Positions 52,448-62,377 are shown, counted from the first letter of the stretch. The stretch: 64,000 nt of DNA from Streptomyces sp. NBC_01750 (GCF_035918095.1 NZ_CP109137.1:8620001-8684000), one strand, 5' to 3'. The notes: a model not told the origin generated them from the letters alone. Numbers and translations are program-made.

Positions 52448-53902
52448 TCAGAGGGAAGTCATGACGTGCTTGATGCGGGTGTAGTCCTCGAAGCCGTACG
52501 CCGAAAGGTCCTTGCCGTAGCCCGACTTCTTGTAGCCGCCGTGGGGCATCTCGGCGACCAGGATCATGTGCGTGTTGATCCACACGCAGCCGAAGTCCAG
52601 CCGCTTGGACATGCGCATCGCACGTGCGTGGTCCTTGGTCCACACCGAGGACGCCAGCGCGAACTCGACGCCGTTCGCCCATTCCACCGCCTGCTCCTCG
52701 TCGGCGAAGGACTGGACCGTGATGACCGGGCCGAAGACCTCGTTCTGAACGATCTCGTCGTCCTGCCTGAGGCCGGAGACGACGGTCGGAGCGTAGAAGT
52801 AGCCCTTGTCGCCGACCCGGTGGCCGCCGGCCTCGACCTTCGCGTGGGCGGGGAGGCGGTCCACGAAGCCGGAGACCTGGGCGAGCTGGTTCACGTTGTT
52901 GAGCGGGCCGAAGAGGACGCCGTCCTCGTCGATGCCGCCGGTCCTGGTGTCCGCGGCGGCCTTTGCCAGCAGAGCGACGAACTCGTCGTGGACCGACGCG
53001 TGCACCAGTACACGCGTGGCCGCTGTACAGTCCTGGCCGGCGTTGAAGAAGCCCGCGACGGTGATGGAGTCGACGGCGCGCTCGAGGGCGGCACTGTCGA
53101 GGTCGTCGAAGACGACGACGGGCGCTTTGCCGCCCAGCTCCAGGTGGACCCGCTTGACATCCTTGGCGGCACTCCCGGCCACCTGGATGCCGGCGCGTAC
53201 CGAGCCGGTGATGGCGGCCAGGGCGGGGACCGGGTGCTCGACCATCAGCTGTCCGGTCTCGCGGTCGCCGCAGATGACGTTGAGAATGCCCGCCGGGAGC
53301 CCCAGCTCTTTCACCACGCCGCCGACGATCTCGGCGAGCAGCACCGTCGAGGCAGGGGTGGTGTCCGAGGGCTTGAGTACGACGGTGTTGCCGGCGGCGA
53401 CGGCGGGGGCGAACTTCCACACCGCCGTCATCATCGGATAGTTCCAGGGGGCGACCTGCGCGCAGACGCCGATCGGCTCGCGGCGGATGATCGACGTCAG
53501 GCCCTCCGCGTACTCGCCGGCCGATCGGCCCTCGAGCATGCGGGCTGCGCCGGCGAAGAAGCGGATCTGGTCGACCATCGGGACGATTTCTTCGTCGCGC
53601 GTCACGGGGCGGGGCTTGCCGGTGTCGCGGCACTCCGCCTCGACGAGTTCGTCGGCGCGGGCCTCCACAGCGTCCGCGATCTTCAGGAGCAGGGTCTGGC
53701 GGGTACTCGGGGTGGAGTCCCGCCACGCCGGGAAGGCGTCCGCGGCGGCCGCCATGGCGGCGTCCACGTCGGCCGCGCCCGAGAGTGGAGAGCTGGCGTA
53801 TGCCCCGCCTGTAGTGGGATCGACGACCGGCAGAGTGCGGCCGTCCTGCGCGTCGACGAATTCACCGTTGATGTAGTTGCGCAGCGTACGGATGTCACTC
53901 AC
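52448..53902 (-). CDS. aldehyde dehydrogenase, gamma-aminobutyraldehyde dehydrogenase type
   Basis: The 484-residue NAD-dependent enzyme is full length. The catalytic Cys is in FFNAGQDCTAA (about residue 290) and the general-base Glu in LELGGKAPVV (about residue 256). APWNYPMMTAVWKFAPA and VLKPSDTTP bind NAD. The DCTAATRVLV and YGKDLSAYGFEDYTRIKHVM segments favour the gamma-aminobutyraldehyde dehydrogenase (PatD/Prr) branch, which makes 4-aminobutyrate from putrescine catabolism. No transaminase partner gene is adjacent. Confidence 0.88.
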   Translation of the reverse strand: MSDIRTLRNYINGEFVDAQDGRTLPVVDPTTGGAYASSPLSGAADVDAAMAAAADAFPAWRDSTPSTRQTLLLKIADAVEARADELVEAECRDTGKPRPVTRDEEIVPMVDQIRFFAGAARMLEGRSAGEYAEGLTSIIRREPIGVCAQVAPWNYPMMTAVWKFAPAVAAGNTVVLKPSDTTPASTVLLAEIVGGVVKELGLPAGILNVICGDRETGQLMVEHPVPALAAITGSVRAGIQVAGSAAKDVKRVHLELGGKAPVVVFDDLDSAALERAVDSITVAGFFNAGQDCTAATRVLVHASVHDEFVALLAKAAADTRTGGIDEDGVLFGPLNNVNQLAQVSGFVDRLPAHAKVEAGGHRVGDKGYFYAPTVVSGLRQDDEIVQNEVFGPVITVQSFADEEQAVEWANGVEFALASSVWTKDHARAMRMSKRLDFGCVWINTHMILVAEMPHGGYKKSGYGKDLSAYGFEDYTRIKHVMTSL

Positions 53903-54353
53903 GCGGCTCTCCTCATGGCTGGGGCGTACAGATGGCCGTTGAACCTACTGTCGGGCGGACCGGTACGTGCCGATGACGCAGCGGCCCGGGGGCGGCCGCG
54001 AATTTGCGTTCCGGTCATGCCGGGTGGGGGCCCGGTGCGCCGGGGCGTGGACTTGGCGACTTCCACGTCGTTGCACCGGGGACAGCGGCTGGGCGGAGGG
54101 ACCCGGCCGGGTTCCTCCGCCTGAGAAGCTAACCGGCGTCCGACCGGCCGAGAAATGGTGGATTCATCCACTATCCGGGTGCGGGATGGATGATCTGCAC
54201 AGTTCCCGGCACTGTTGGAAGAGGCTGTGGGGATCTTCCTGCGCTGCGTCGGTGGCATCGTCGAAGCCCAGTCTGGTGGTCATCAGTTTCGCGTGAACCT
54301 CGTAAATCCTGGATGGGACCGCGCGGAACTCGCCGCCGTAAGCCTCGTGCTTC
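53903..54353. other. intergenic region upstream of the aldehyde dehydrogenase
   Basis: The 450 bases hold GC-rich noncoding sequence. The segment 54155-54205 is less GC-rich and could carry the promoter of the leftward dehydrogenase gene, but no boxes are clear. Confidence 0.45.
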
Positions 54354-54560
54354 TCATCGCTCTCGCACTGCTCCCGCAGCGGCGTCGGCTTCGGCGACCT
54401 GGGCCCTGGTCCGGCCGAGCCGAAACGATTCGGTGCCGGTCTGGATGATGTTCCCGCCGAAGGTGAGCCGGTCGACGATGGCCGCCCAGGGCGGGGGCCG
54501 GGCAGGCCGAGGTCCGCGTCCAGCCCCCAAAGGATTCGTTGGAGGCGATGGCTGCGGACC
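54354..54560 (-). pseudogene. IS21-family istB remnant
   Basis: The reverse frame ends with AAIVDRLTFGGNIIQTGTES, then FRLGRTRAQ and a stop. This is the C-terminus of the IS21 transposition helper ATPase IstB. Upstream, in another frame, SNESFGGW continues the similarity. The ATPase core is absent. Confidence 0.6.
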
Positions 54561-54870
54561 TGGCGCGTGAAGTCGAGCGGTTCGTTGCCACGGCGGACCA
54601 CGCCGACTGCCTGCGGGCATCGGCGCGGCGGGACCCGCTGAAGTCCGGGTCGAACCCCGCTTCGTCAGCCCGCAGCCATCGCCGGCCCCAGCAGGACCGT
54701 GAGCAGCAGTGGAAGCAGAGCGCACCTGTGCGCGGCTGCGCCATCATCGACACCACCGCGGGCATGCTCATGAGCCTGGGTCGGTGACGGCCTGGGGTCG
54801 TGAGAGGCCCGGGGGCACAGGCTCGTTGAGTCATGGGCCGGGCCGTGACAGGCCGTGCGGGCTGATGGTT
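54561..54870. other. intergenic region, no supported gene
   Basis: Short Arg-rich frames only; this is probably IS-flanking debris. Confidence 0.4.
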
Positions 54871-54906
54871 CCTCACGGGTGCAGCGGTTCATCCGCACCC
54901 GTGAGG
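54871..54906 (-). terminator. terminator hairpin of the secreted-protein gene
   Basis: CCTCACGGGTGC and GCACCCGTGAGG form a perfect 12-bp stem with a 12-base loop, 8 bases beyond the stop of the leftward gene. Confidence 0.8.
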
Positions 54907-54913
54907 ACCCGGC

Positions 54914-55822
54914 TCAACCGCGCGTGAATCGGTACGTCTTGCTGTCCGTTGCCACGCAGAAGCCCGGCGACAGCACGATCACCCGCAGCGTGCCCGTCCG
55001 CCGGTCGTAGTCGATGCCCTCGGCCTCGAAGGTGCCCGAGCACGAACTGCGCAGCGGGAGTTGGCGCAGGGCGGTCACATGGCCACGGACGTCCGCCGAG
55101 CCGTTCGGCTCACCCGACAGGTCCACCTGGAGCAGCGGTTTGGTCATGCCGAAGAGCGTGCCCGCCGGGTCGTCCGACGAGCACAGGAGCGTCGTCGGGG
55201 TGGAGAAGTCGCAGCCCTGGATGTCTCGTACGGGACGGTCGAGCACGACCGTCGAGGCCTGCGGCAGGTTCACCGACGGTGAGGTGCCGGAGTTGACTCC
55301 GGGCGTGGGGTAGACGATGAAACGGCTCATCGTGCCCCACTCGCCGCCCACCATGAACTGCCCGTTCGGGTTGATGGCGACCCACGAGTTGTTCAGCGCC
55401 TCGCCCGCGCTGAGCTGGTGGACGTACTCCGACCAGGCACCGCCGGGTGCCTGGACGCGGAACATCTTGGAGTTGCCGGAGTCCCTCTGGTAAGGCTCGA
55501 TGTAGTAGCCGTTGTACGAGGCGTCGGGGTCGCCGACGTGGTTCCAGCCGCGGTTGCTGACGCTGGAGGGGATCGTGCCGACTCCCGTGTAGCGGTTGGG
55601 ACTTCTCGCGGGGACCTCGACCGAGGTCAGGCCCTGGCTCTCGGTCAGCGGGTTCGCGCGGTCCGAGCCCACCTCCGTCCAGGTGTCGGCCGCCGATGCG
55701 GGTGCCGTGCTCAGGGCAGCGGCGGCAACAGCCGCGACCAGAGTGGTGAGGGCGGTGCGGACTGTGCCAACGGGGCGGGAAGCAGGGGCGGTTCGGGCGG
55801 ATTGACAACGTTGCCATCTCAT
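54914..55822 (-). CDS. secreted protein of unknown function
   Basis: AAGGAG lies before ATG 55822. The 302-residue product starts MRWQRCQSARTAPASRPVGT and has an Ala-rich signal core with cleavage near ASAAD. The mature part is beta-rich with Trp/Tyr/Gly turns (TWTEVGSDRANPLTESQG, YNGYYIEPYQRDSGNSKMF) and four Cys, likely two disulfides. No catalytic motif is evident. It could be a carbohydrate-binding or jelly-roll-type exported protein. A strong terminator follows it. Confidence 0.8.
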   Translation of the reverse strand: MRWQRCQSARTAPASRPVGTVRTALTTLVAAVAAAALSTAPASAADTWTEVGSDRANPLTESQGLTSVEVPARSPNRYTGVGTIPSSVSNRGWNHVGDPDASYNGYYIEPYQRDSGNSKMFRVQAPGGAWSEYVHQLSAGEALNNSWVAINPNGQFMVGGEWGTMSRFIVYPTPGVNSGTSPSVNLPQASTVVLDRPVRDIQGCDFSTPTTLLCSSDDPAGTLFGMTKPLLQVDLSGEPNGSADVRGHVTALRQLPLRSSCSGTFEAEGIDYDRRTGTLRVIVLSPGFCVATDSKTYRFTRG

Positions 55823-56468
55823 GTGGGGGCTCCTTGGTTCCGTCGAACTGCGGGGGTCGGCGCACAGTCTGCTCAGTCCATTCGGGCATGTACAGACCAA
55901 TTGGATGAACGTTTGAGGAGCGGCCGGCTGCCGAGGAATGTGAGCAGGTGACGAGCGGGGTCCCGGAGGCGGACGCACCGTGGAAGCAACCGGAACGTTT
56001 CCTGGTTGAGGGCGCCTCTGGGTGCCCTACCGGCTCCGAAGGGGGGCGGCGGGTGGAGTGTGAGACAGGTCAGCTCCGAGACCCACCGCGATGTGCAGGG
56101 TCGCAACCCACTCAGCGAAGGCGGCAATACGTGGCCGGCCTCATCGTGGACTGGCTGGTCGAGGCCCACGGCGCTGGCCAGGCGTTCATGCGCGGCATTG
56201 AGCCGCAGCCGAGCCCGACCGCCGGCGTGTTCTGCGGGCCGCCCGATCAGCGCCGCCGCTGTCCTGGTCACGAGTCGCAGTGCGGGTGAGGGATGGGTGG
56301 TGTGCAGCAGGGAAGGCGCGGCGGAAGTCCATAAGGCGAGGCACAAGCAGGGCGGCGCGGCAAGTACGAAGCGTAGTGACGGGCGATTGGCGAGGAAAAG
56401 GTTGTGCAAGGCAGGTATGGCGGGGCAGTCGACTACACGACCTGTCGGGCAGCGAGAGGACGGATACT
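55823..56468. other. intergenic region between divergent genes
   Basis: A reverse segment near 56120-56290 (RLVTRTAAALIGRPAEHAGG) has partial protein character but no start, and the forward frames are poor. The promoter of the NADH dehydrogenase gene must lie here, but no boxes were identified. Confidence 0.45.
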
Positions 56469-57830
56469 GTGGCACGATCGAGGATTCTTGTGGTGGGAGC
56501 CGGCTTCGCCGGAATCGAATGTGCGCGTCGGCTGGAACGCAAGTTGTCCCCGGCGGAGGTGGAAATCTCGCTGGTCACCCCATTTTCGTACCAGCTCTAC
56601 CTGCCTCTGCTGCCTCAAGTGGCCGCCGGCGTGCTGACGCCGCAGTCCATCGCGGTCTCGCTGCGCCGCAGCAGCAAGCGCCGGACCCGCATCATCCCCG
56701 GTGGCGCCATCGGTGTCGACGCAAAGGACAAGATCTGCGTCGTCCGCAAGATCACAGGCGAAATGGTCGATCTGCCTTACGACTACATTGTGCTGGCTCC
56801 CGGCAGTATCACCAGGACGTTCGACATCCCGGGGCTCGTTGAGCACGCGCGGGGGATGAAGACGCTCGCTGAGGCCGCCTATATCCGCGATCACGTCATC
56901 GCCCAGCTCGACTTGGCAGACGCCAGCCAGGACGAGGCGGAGCGGACATCCCGGCTCCAGTTCGTGGTTGTCGGCGGCGGGTACGCGGGCACCGAGACGG
57001 CCGCCTGCCTTCAGCGCCTCACCCAGCACGCCGTGAAGCGGTACCCGCGCCTGAATCCCGAGCACATCAAATGGCACTTGGTCGATATCGCGCCGAAGCT
57101 GATGCCCGAACTGGGCGACAAGCTGGGACTCGCGGCCCTGGACATCCTGCGCAGGCGCGGGATCGAGGTCTCGCTGGGGGTGTCCGTCGCCGAGGCGGGG
57201 CCCGAAAAGGTGACGCTCACCGACGGCCGCGTGCTGCCGTGCCGCACACTCATCTGGACTGCCGGTGTCGCCGCGAGTCCGCTGGTCGGCACTCTGGACA
57301 AGGAGACGGACCGTGGGCGGCTCGTGGTACGGCCCGAGATGACGGTCCCCGGTGCGGACGGAGCCTTCGCCCTCGGGGACGCGGCAGCCGTCCCGGACCT
57401 TGCCAGGGGCGACGGAGCGATTTGTCCGCCCACCGCGCAACACGCTCTGCGACAGGGGCGGAAGGCCGCCGACAACATCATCGCCTCGATGCACGGCCGA
57501 CCGCTCATGCCGTACGTGCACAAGGACCTTGGCCTGGTGGTGGACCTCGGGGGCAAGGACGCCGTTTCCAAGCCCCTCGGCATTGAGCTGCACGGCCTGC
57601 CCGCGCAGGTCGTGGCCCGCGGCTACCACTGGATGGCGCTGAGGACCAATGTCGCCAAGACCCGTGTGCTGACCAACTGGGTGCTCAACGCGGTCGCAGG
57701 AGACGATTTTGTGCGGACCGGCTTCCAGGCGCAGAAACCAGCCACCTTGCGCGACTTCGAGTACACCGACGCCTACTTGACACCCGACCAGGTTCGCGCG
57801 CACACCGCTGCCCTCCGAGCCCAGGCCTGA
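56469..57830 (+). CDS. ndh: type II NADH:quinone dehydrogenase (NDH-2)
   Basis: A GTG with GAGAGG upstream begins a 453-residue flavoprotein. The FAD motif is RILVVGAGFAGIECARRLER at residues 5-24; the NADH motif is QFVVVGGGYAGTETAACL near residue 165; GAFALGDAAAVPD is the second FAD motif. The quinone-site AQHALRQGRKAADNI segment is present. The C-terminal TNVAKTRVLTNWVLN region matches the membrane-binding helix of the family. It passes electrons from NADH to menaquinone without pumping protons. Confidence 0.9.
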   Translation: MARSRILVVGAGFAGIECARRLERKLSPAEVEISLVTPFSYQLYLPLLPQVAAGVLTPQSIAVSLRRSSKRRTRIIPGGAIGVDAKDKICVVRKITGEMVDLPYDYIVLAPGSITRTFDIPGLVEHARGMKTLAEAAYIRDHVIAQLDLADASQDEAERTSRLQFVVVGGGYAGTETAACLQRLTQHAVKRYPRLNPEHIKWHLVDIAPKLMPELGDKLGLAALDILRRRGIEVSLGVSVAEAGPEKVTLTDGRVLPCRTLIWTAGVAASPLVGTLDKETDRGRLVVRPEMTVPGADGAFALGDAAAVPDLARGDGAICPPTAQHALRQGRKAADNIIASMHGRPLMPYVHKDLGLVVDLGGKDAVSKPLGIELHGLPAQVVARGYHWMALRTNVAKTRVLTNWVLNAVAGDDFVRTGFQAQKPATLRDFEYTDAYLTPDQVRAHTAALRAQA

Positions 57831-58243
57831 CTACCGACTGCGTCGAGGCCGTGGCCGGCAGCCTGGCTGTGACACCGCCGCGCCCATCGTCGAAGGACGC
57901 GGCGGTACGCGTGGCCGTATCGCCGACGCCGACCAGTCGAACCTGCCCCAGGAGCTGGGTCAGTGGCTTTATACGCATTTCCTCGGCTCCGAGGTCGACC
58001 GGTCGGCGTCCTGCCAGGGGAACGGGGCGAGGTGGAGCTCGACCGGCTGGTCCGGGCGGCGCGCACTCGCCGGCGCCACGGGCCGGAGCCGGGCAAGGAA
58101 GTCGCCCTGCCCACGCTGCCTGCAGAGCGTGTCCCGGAACAGCAGCTCGAGGGCGGCGCGCCGCTCCTTGTAGGCCGAGGTCAGCAGATTCCGACCGGTC
58201 ACTCACCCGCCTGCGCAAGCAATCCGGGGGTAGGGAACTTCCC
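57831..58243. other. intergenic region with a possible ATP-dependent DNA ligase scrap
   Basis: On the reverse strand at about 58130-58200 the sequence reads NLLTSAYKERRAALELLF. This resembles the end of the adenylation domain of actinobacterial ATP-dependent DNA ligases. Only about 25 residues fit, so it is at best a fragment. Confidence 0.3.
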
Positions 58244-59749
58244 ATGAGACAAAGGCTCCGCCTCTCCCAGCTACCCGTCCGCGAGTTGTTCCGACGGGCC
58301 ACGGCCGCACCCGCGGCATCCGCCCGCTGGGCCGCTGTCGGGCGCGTGGCCGACAGTGAACTCCTCTGGTACGGCGCGGCCGCCCTCCTCGGCCTGTCCG
58401 GAGGGCGGACCACCCGCAGGGCGGCTCTGCGCGGTGCAGGTTCGTTCGCCATCGCGTCCGCGATCACCAAAGCGTTGAGCCAGCCCGCGCTGAGGCGGAC
58501 AGGAGCCGGCCCGGGTCGCCCCGCTCGCCTCTCCCGTAAGGGCTCGGTGGCCGCGCTCTCCCCGTCGGGACCCGCGGCTGTCGCGGCGGCGTTCACCATC
58601 GGTGTCGCACTGGAAGCCCCGCGCCTCGGCGCCGTCGTCGCACCTCTGGCAACAGCCCTTGCCGGATCCCGTATCCACCGGGCCGGTCTTCGTCACAGTG
58701 GAGCGATACTCGCCGGGATCACGATCGGCGCAGGTGCCGCCACGCTGACGTCCCGCTGGTGGCCCGTCATACCCGACACTCCCGCCGAGGCGGTACGCCC
58801 GCGTCAAGCGGCCCCTGAACTGCCGCTCGGGAAAGGCCTGTTCCTCGTCGTCAATCCAGGATCCGGAATCGCAACGCTCCCCGGCAGCGCGAGCACGGTC
58901 GAGCGGCTGCAGGCGCTACTGCCCGAAGCGCAACTCACCGAGCTCTCTCCCGAGGACGACCTGCTCGCAGTTCTCGACGCTGCGGCGCGGGAGGCGAAAA
59001 AGAACGGCGGGGCGCTGGGCATGTGCGGCGGCGACGGGTCCATCAACGCCGCGGCCCAAGCCGCCATGGGACACCGCGTGCCCCTGGCCGTATTTCCGGG
59101 CGGCACATTCAACCACTTCGCCGCGGACCTCGGCATCGAGTCGATGCAGGACGTGGTCGACGCGATCACCGCAGGGGACGCGGTGACCGTCGACCTCGGA
59201 CGCGCAGATCCGGCCGACGGCAGCGAGACGAAGGTCTTCCTCAACACCTTCAGTCTGGGCGTCTATCCCGAACTCGTGCATGCTCGCGAGGGTCTGCAGG
59301 CCAGGATCGGCAAGTGGCCGGCCCTGGCACTCGGCCTGGCCCGCGTCCTGACCAACAGCCGTCCCATCAACATCGCCGTAAACGGACGCCCGCGGCGGCT
59401 GTGGCTGCTGTTCGCGGGCAACGGCATCTACCACCCCGCAGGCTTCGCTCCCACCTACCGCGCCCGCCTCGACGACGGTCTGCTCGACGTCCGTGCCGTT
59501 GACGGCGACGCGTCCTGGGCGCGCACCCGGCTTCTGCTGGCCGTGCTGACCGGCACCCTGCACAACTCGAGGGTGCTCACCACCACGCAACTGCGTACGC
59601 TCCGAATCGACGCGATAGACGAGGACCCCCATTTCGCGTACGACGGCGAGGTCACCACAACGCCCGCACCTGGTCTTGTCCTGGGCAAGACCCATCACGC
59701 TCTGACGGTCTACCGTCCCGCAAGCGGCGAGGATCCCTGGCCGATGTGA
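58244..59749 (+). CDS. lipid (diacylglycerol) kinase with degenerate PAP2 domain
   Basis: ATG 58244 gives a 501-residue fusion. Residues 35-170 are a membrane PAP2-like domain: ITKALSQPALRR, SPSGPAAVAAAF and SRIHRAGLRHSGAILAG. The phosphatase His of PSGH is Pro110 here, and the last-motif Asp is replaced, so phosphatase activity is doubtful. Residues 198-495 are a DagK/YegS-type catalytic domain (LVVNPGSGIA, MCGGDGSINAAAQAA, FPGGTFNHFAADL). The second half likely phosphorylates a lipid, with the first half as membrane anchor. Confidence 0.85.
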   Translation: MRQRLRLSQLPVRELFRRATAAPAASARWAAVGRVADSELLWYGAAALLGLSGGRTTRRAALRGAGSFAIASAITKALSQPALRRTGAGPGRPARLSRKGSVAALSPSGPAAVAAAFTIGVALEAPRLGAVVAPLATALAGSRIHRAGLRHSGAILAGITIGAGAATLTSRWWPVIPDTPAEAVRPRQAAPELPLGKGLFLVVNPGSGIATLPGSASTVERLQALLPEAQLTELSPEDDLLAVLDAAAREAKKNGGALGMCGGDGSINAAAQAAMGHRVPLAVFPGGTFNHFAADLGIESMQDVVDAITAGDAVTVDLGRADPADGSETKVFLNTFSLGVYPELVHAREGLQARIGKWPALALGLARVLTNSRPINIAVNGRPRRLWLLFAGNGIYHPAGFAPTYRARLDDGLLDVRAVDGDASWARTRLLLAVLTGTLHNSRVLTTTQLRTLRIDAIDEDPHFAYDGEVTTTPAPGLVLGKTHHALTVYRPASGEDPWPM

Positions 59750-59933
59750 CGCGGTCACGCCCGCCGGCGGGACACGCAGCAACCCGGGCCGACCGGCGAC
59801 CCCGACCCATGACGACCGGCGACCCCGGCCGAGGAGAGGACTGGCGATCAAGGCGACAGCCGTACCCTGCCTCGCCAGGCCGGGCAACAGGACCTTTCTG
59901 CTCGGTCTCCACGGATCAGAAGCACCAGGAGGT

Positions 59934-60872
59934 TCATCCGTCCTGCTCGGTGATGATGGTCGTCACGGCGGCGATGGGTGGCCAGGAGTCCTGACCCGTA
60001 CGCGTGAGAAGGAAGGTACGGCGGTGGCCGGCCAGCGGGTCCAGGCGGCGGTAGGCGACATCCGGGCGATGGCGTTCGATACCGGATTCGGCGAGCAGGG
60101 CGATGCCGAGGCTCGCCGCGACCAGGCCGTTGACAAGGTGGAGGCTGTCGACACGGTGCGCGATCCGGGGAGTGAATCCAGCGATGGCGCAGACGCGCTG
60201 GACGAGTTCGTCGTCGTCCGTGCCGCGGGAATTGGCGATCCACCCGGTGGTGGCGAACTGGGCCAGCTCGGGCACGGTGACGGGCCGGGCTGAGTCCGGG
60301 TGGCCGGTGGGGACGGCGAGGTAGAGGGGCTGTTCATCGATCTGCCGGGCGCTCAGTTCCGGCGACAGGGTCCGGGGGACCAGGCTGTAGTCGTACACGA
60401 TGCCCAGGTCGATGCTGCCGGCGCGCAACAGCTCCGCAGTGTGCTCCGGTTCGTGTTCGTGCACCTCCACCACGATCCGCGGGTACCGGCCGCGCAACCG
60501 TCCCAGGGCGGGCAGGACCACCGGCTCGACGGCCGTGAAGAAGCTCGCCAGTCGCACCCGGCCGACGGGGTCGGCCGTGCCGCGCAGCTCCGACTGGGCC
60601 TGCTCGACGGCGGCGAGAATACCCACGGCGTGTTCGACGAGCCGTTCGCCGGCCGGGGTGAGCTGCACCCGTCGCCCGACCGGGGTCAGCAGCGACACAC
60701 CTACCTCGCTTTCCAGTACGCCGAGGTGCTTGGACACGGCTGACGTTCCGTAGCCGGTGTGCGCGGCGACCGCGGCCATGGTGCCCAGCCGTTGCAGGTC
60801 GACCAGCAGGCTGAGCCGCCGTAGATCCAGGAAGTGGTCGGTGTCGGGTGCCGTCATTCTCTCATTGTCCAC
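59934..60872 (-). CDS. LysR-family transcriptional regulator
   Basis: The 312-residue protein has a winged helix near residues 17-75 (LVDLQRLGTMAAVAAHTGYG, then TSAVSKHLGVLESEVGVSLL) and a LysR co-inducer domain (VRLASFFTAVEPVVLPALGR). The GTG start at 60872 or ATG 60857 are both possible. The EamA transporter gene diverges from it, and a perfect dyad at 60878-60894 lies between them. This is the classic layout of a LysR controlling its own and its neighbour's transcription. Confidence 0.88.
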   Translation of the reverse strand: MDNERMTAPDTDHFLDLRRLSLLVDLQRLGTMAAVAAHTGYGTSAVSKHLGVLESEVGVSLLTPVGRRVQLTPAGERLVEHAVGILAAVEQAQSELRGTADPVGRVRLASFFTAVEPVVLPALGRLRGRYPRIVVEVHEHEPEHTAELLRAGSIDLGIVYDYSLVPRTLSPELSARQIDEQPLYLAVPTGHPDSARPVTVPELAQFATTGWIANSRGTDDDELVQRVCAIAGFTPRIAHRVDSLHLVNGLVAASLGIALLAESGIERHRPDVAYRRLDPLAGHRRTFLLTRTGQDSWPPIAAVTTIITEQDG

Positions 60873-60877
60873 TCAAA

Positions 60878-60894
60878 GTGGATGGTGTATCCAC
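60878..60894. promoter_or_regulatory. LysR-type operator dyad
   Basis: GTGGAT and ATCCAC are separated by 5 bases, lying between the LysR start and the transporter gene. A second, partly overlapping CCACT/AGTGG repeat lies at 60869-60880. Confidence 0.6.
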
Positions 60895-60940
60895 CATTGG
60901 CCCGTGGACAGAAACGGACGGGTCCCGGTCCAATGGCACC

Positions 60941-61846
60941 GTGACCGCTACCGCCGCCCCCGCTACTGCCACCCCGACGGGTAAGAACGCACCTTCCGGA
61001 CCCCGCCGTGTGCCCGGTGCGGTGCTGGTCCTGATCGCTATGGCCGTACTGCACACAGGCAGCGCCCTGGCGACCGAGCTGTTCCCCGCGCTCGGGCCGG
61101 CCGGCACGACCTGGCTGCGCCTCAGCTTCGCCGGCATCTTTCTGCTCGCGTTCACCGGCAGGTCCCTGTGCCGGACGCTGCGGGCGGCCCGCCGCGCCGA
61201 CCTCGTGGCCACCGCCCTGCTGGGCGTCGTCAGCGCGGCCATGATGCTGCTCTTCTCGGAGGCCAGCGCACGTCTTCCGCTGGGCACGGCCACCGCACTG
61301 GAGTTCCTCGGACCGTTGAGCGTCGCGGTCGTCGCCTCGCGACGGAGCAGGGAACTGGCGTGGCTCGCCGTCGCCGCGACAGGCGTCCTGCTGCTCACCG
61401 CGCCCTGGACAGGCGCCACGAGCCGGACGGGCATCCTCTTCGGACTGGGGTCGGCGGCCTGCTGGGCGCTCTACGTCGTCGGCACGGCGCACGTCGGCAG
61501 CCGTTTCAGTGCGCCGCACGCGCTGGCGGTCTCGCTCAGCGTCGCCGCACTGGCCGCCGCACCTTTCGGGGCGCCTGCAGCCGTCGCGGCCCTGACCTGG
61601 CAGACGGCCGCCGCGGCGGCGGGCATCGCGGTGCTCATGCCTCTCGTGCCGTTCCTGCTGGAGATGAAGGCGCTGCAGCGCATCGGCAAGACGACCTACG
61701 GCACGCTGGCAGGCCTCGAACCGGCCGTCAGCCTCCTCGCCGGCATGATCCTCATCGCGCAGACACCCGATGCCCTGCAACTCGCAGGAACCGCACTGGT
61801 GGTGACCGCAGGCATCGGAGCGACCCGGGCGGAGTCGCGCCGCTGA
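60941..61846 (+). CDS. EamA/RhtA-family exporter
   Basis: The GTG at 60941 (TATAAPATATPTGK) is preferred; the longer upstream frame overlaps the operator region. The 301-residue protein has ten membrane helices with two EamA repeats: FPALGPAGTTWLRLSFAGIF and GTATALEFLGPLSVAVVASR, then MKALQRIGKTTYGTLAGLEP and ALQLAGTALVVTAGI. The RhtA-type members export threonine, homoserine or similar metabolites. Control by the divergent LysR regulator is likely. Confidence 0.88.
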   Translation: MTATAAPATATPTGKNAPSGPRRVPGAVLVLIAMAVLHTGSALATELFPALGPAGTTWLRLSFAGIFLLAFTGRSLCRTLRAARRADLVATALLGVVSAAMMLLFSEASARLPLGTATALEFLGPLSVAVVASRRSRELAWLAVAATGVLLLTAPWTGATSRTGILFGLGSAACWALYVVGTAHVGSRFSAPHALAVSLSVAALAAAPFGAPAAVAALTWQTAAAAAGIAVLMPLVPFLLEMKALQRIGKTTYGTLAGLEPAVSLLAGMILIAQTPDALQLAGTALVVTAGIGATRAESRR

Positions 61847-62063
61847 CGCCCTGCGATGGCTGCAGCTTCCCGCGCGTTCACAGTTCTGGGTGGGAACCCT
61901 GACACCGCAAACCGCGCCGCCGGGCCCAGCAGCGCCAGACTATTGCGTCGGCCATCGGCACCCTCCTTGCCAGAAGACTGTGGGGACCGGCACGTTCGCG
62001 TTCCGGCGGGTCGGCAGGCCGTTCGGCGGCGCTGTTGTCAGTGGGGACTGGGATCGTGGGGGC

Positions 62064-62330
62064 ATGGACGAGTTGATGCGGGGCCGGGTTTACGGCGCCG
62101 ACCATGATGATCCCGATCCGGGACCGCAGCCGGGGCGTGTCTATCGCGAGCTGGTCGGCGGGCCGCTGGACGGGCTGCTGCTGGATGTAACCGGCTGGAC
62201 GCCGAGAGAGCTCGCTGAAGGGGCGGCGCTGCCTTCCGAGCTCGCCTCGCTGGGCCCCGGGGGCCGGGCAACGTACGCACCCCGGGCGGACGATCCACCA
62301 CGCTGGGACTGGAAGGGCGACATTCGCTAA
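62064..62330 (+). CDS. small acidic protein, unknown, Streptomyces-type
   Basis: The 88-residue protein starts at ATG 62064 (or ATG 62076). It has a well-formed sequence: RVYRELVGGPLDGLLLDVTG in the middle, then an acidic/Pro end closing DWKGDIR. The GGPLDG motif and size recall small conserved actinobacterial proteins of unknown role. It stands alone, followed by a strong hairpin. Confidence 0.65.
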   Translation: MDELMRGRVYGADHDDPDPGPQPGRVYRELVGGPLDGLLLDVTGWTPRELAEGAALPSELASLGPGGRATYAPRADDPPRWDWKGDIR

Positions 62331-62377
62331 AGGGGAGGGGGGCGGCTGCCTCCGCCGGGGTGTCCGTAGACTCGGCT

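Noticed and set aside
52109..54124. 671-residue forward frame opposite the aldehyde dehydrogenase
   Set aside because: The reverse strand encodes a complete aldehyde dehydrogenase with catalytic residues; the forward frame is its GC-driven shadow.
58130..58200. Possible ATP-dependent DNA ligase gene on the reverse strand
   Set aside because: Only one ligase-like stretch was seen; no catalytic lysine motif or continuous frame, so it is listed only as a scrap in the gap.
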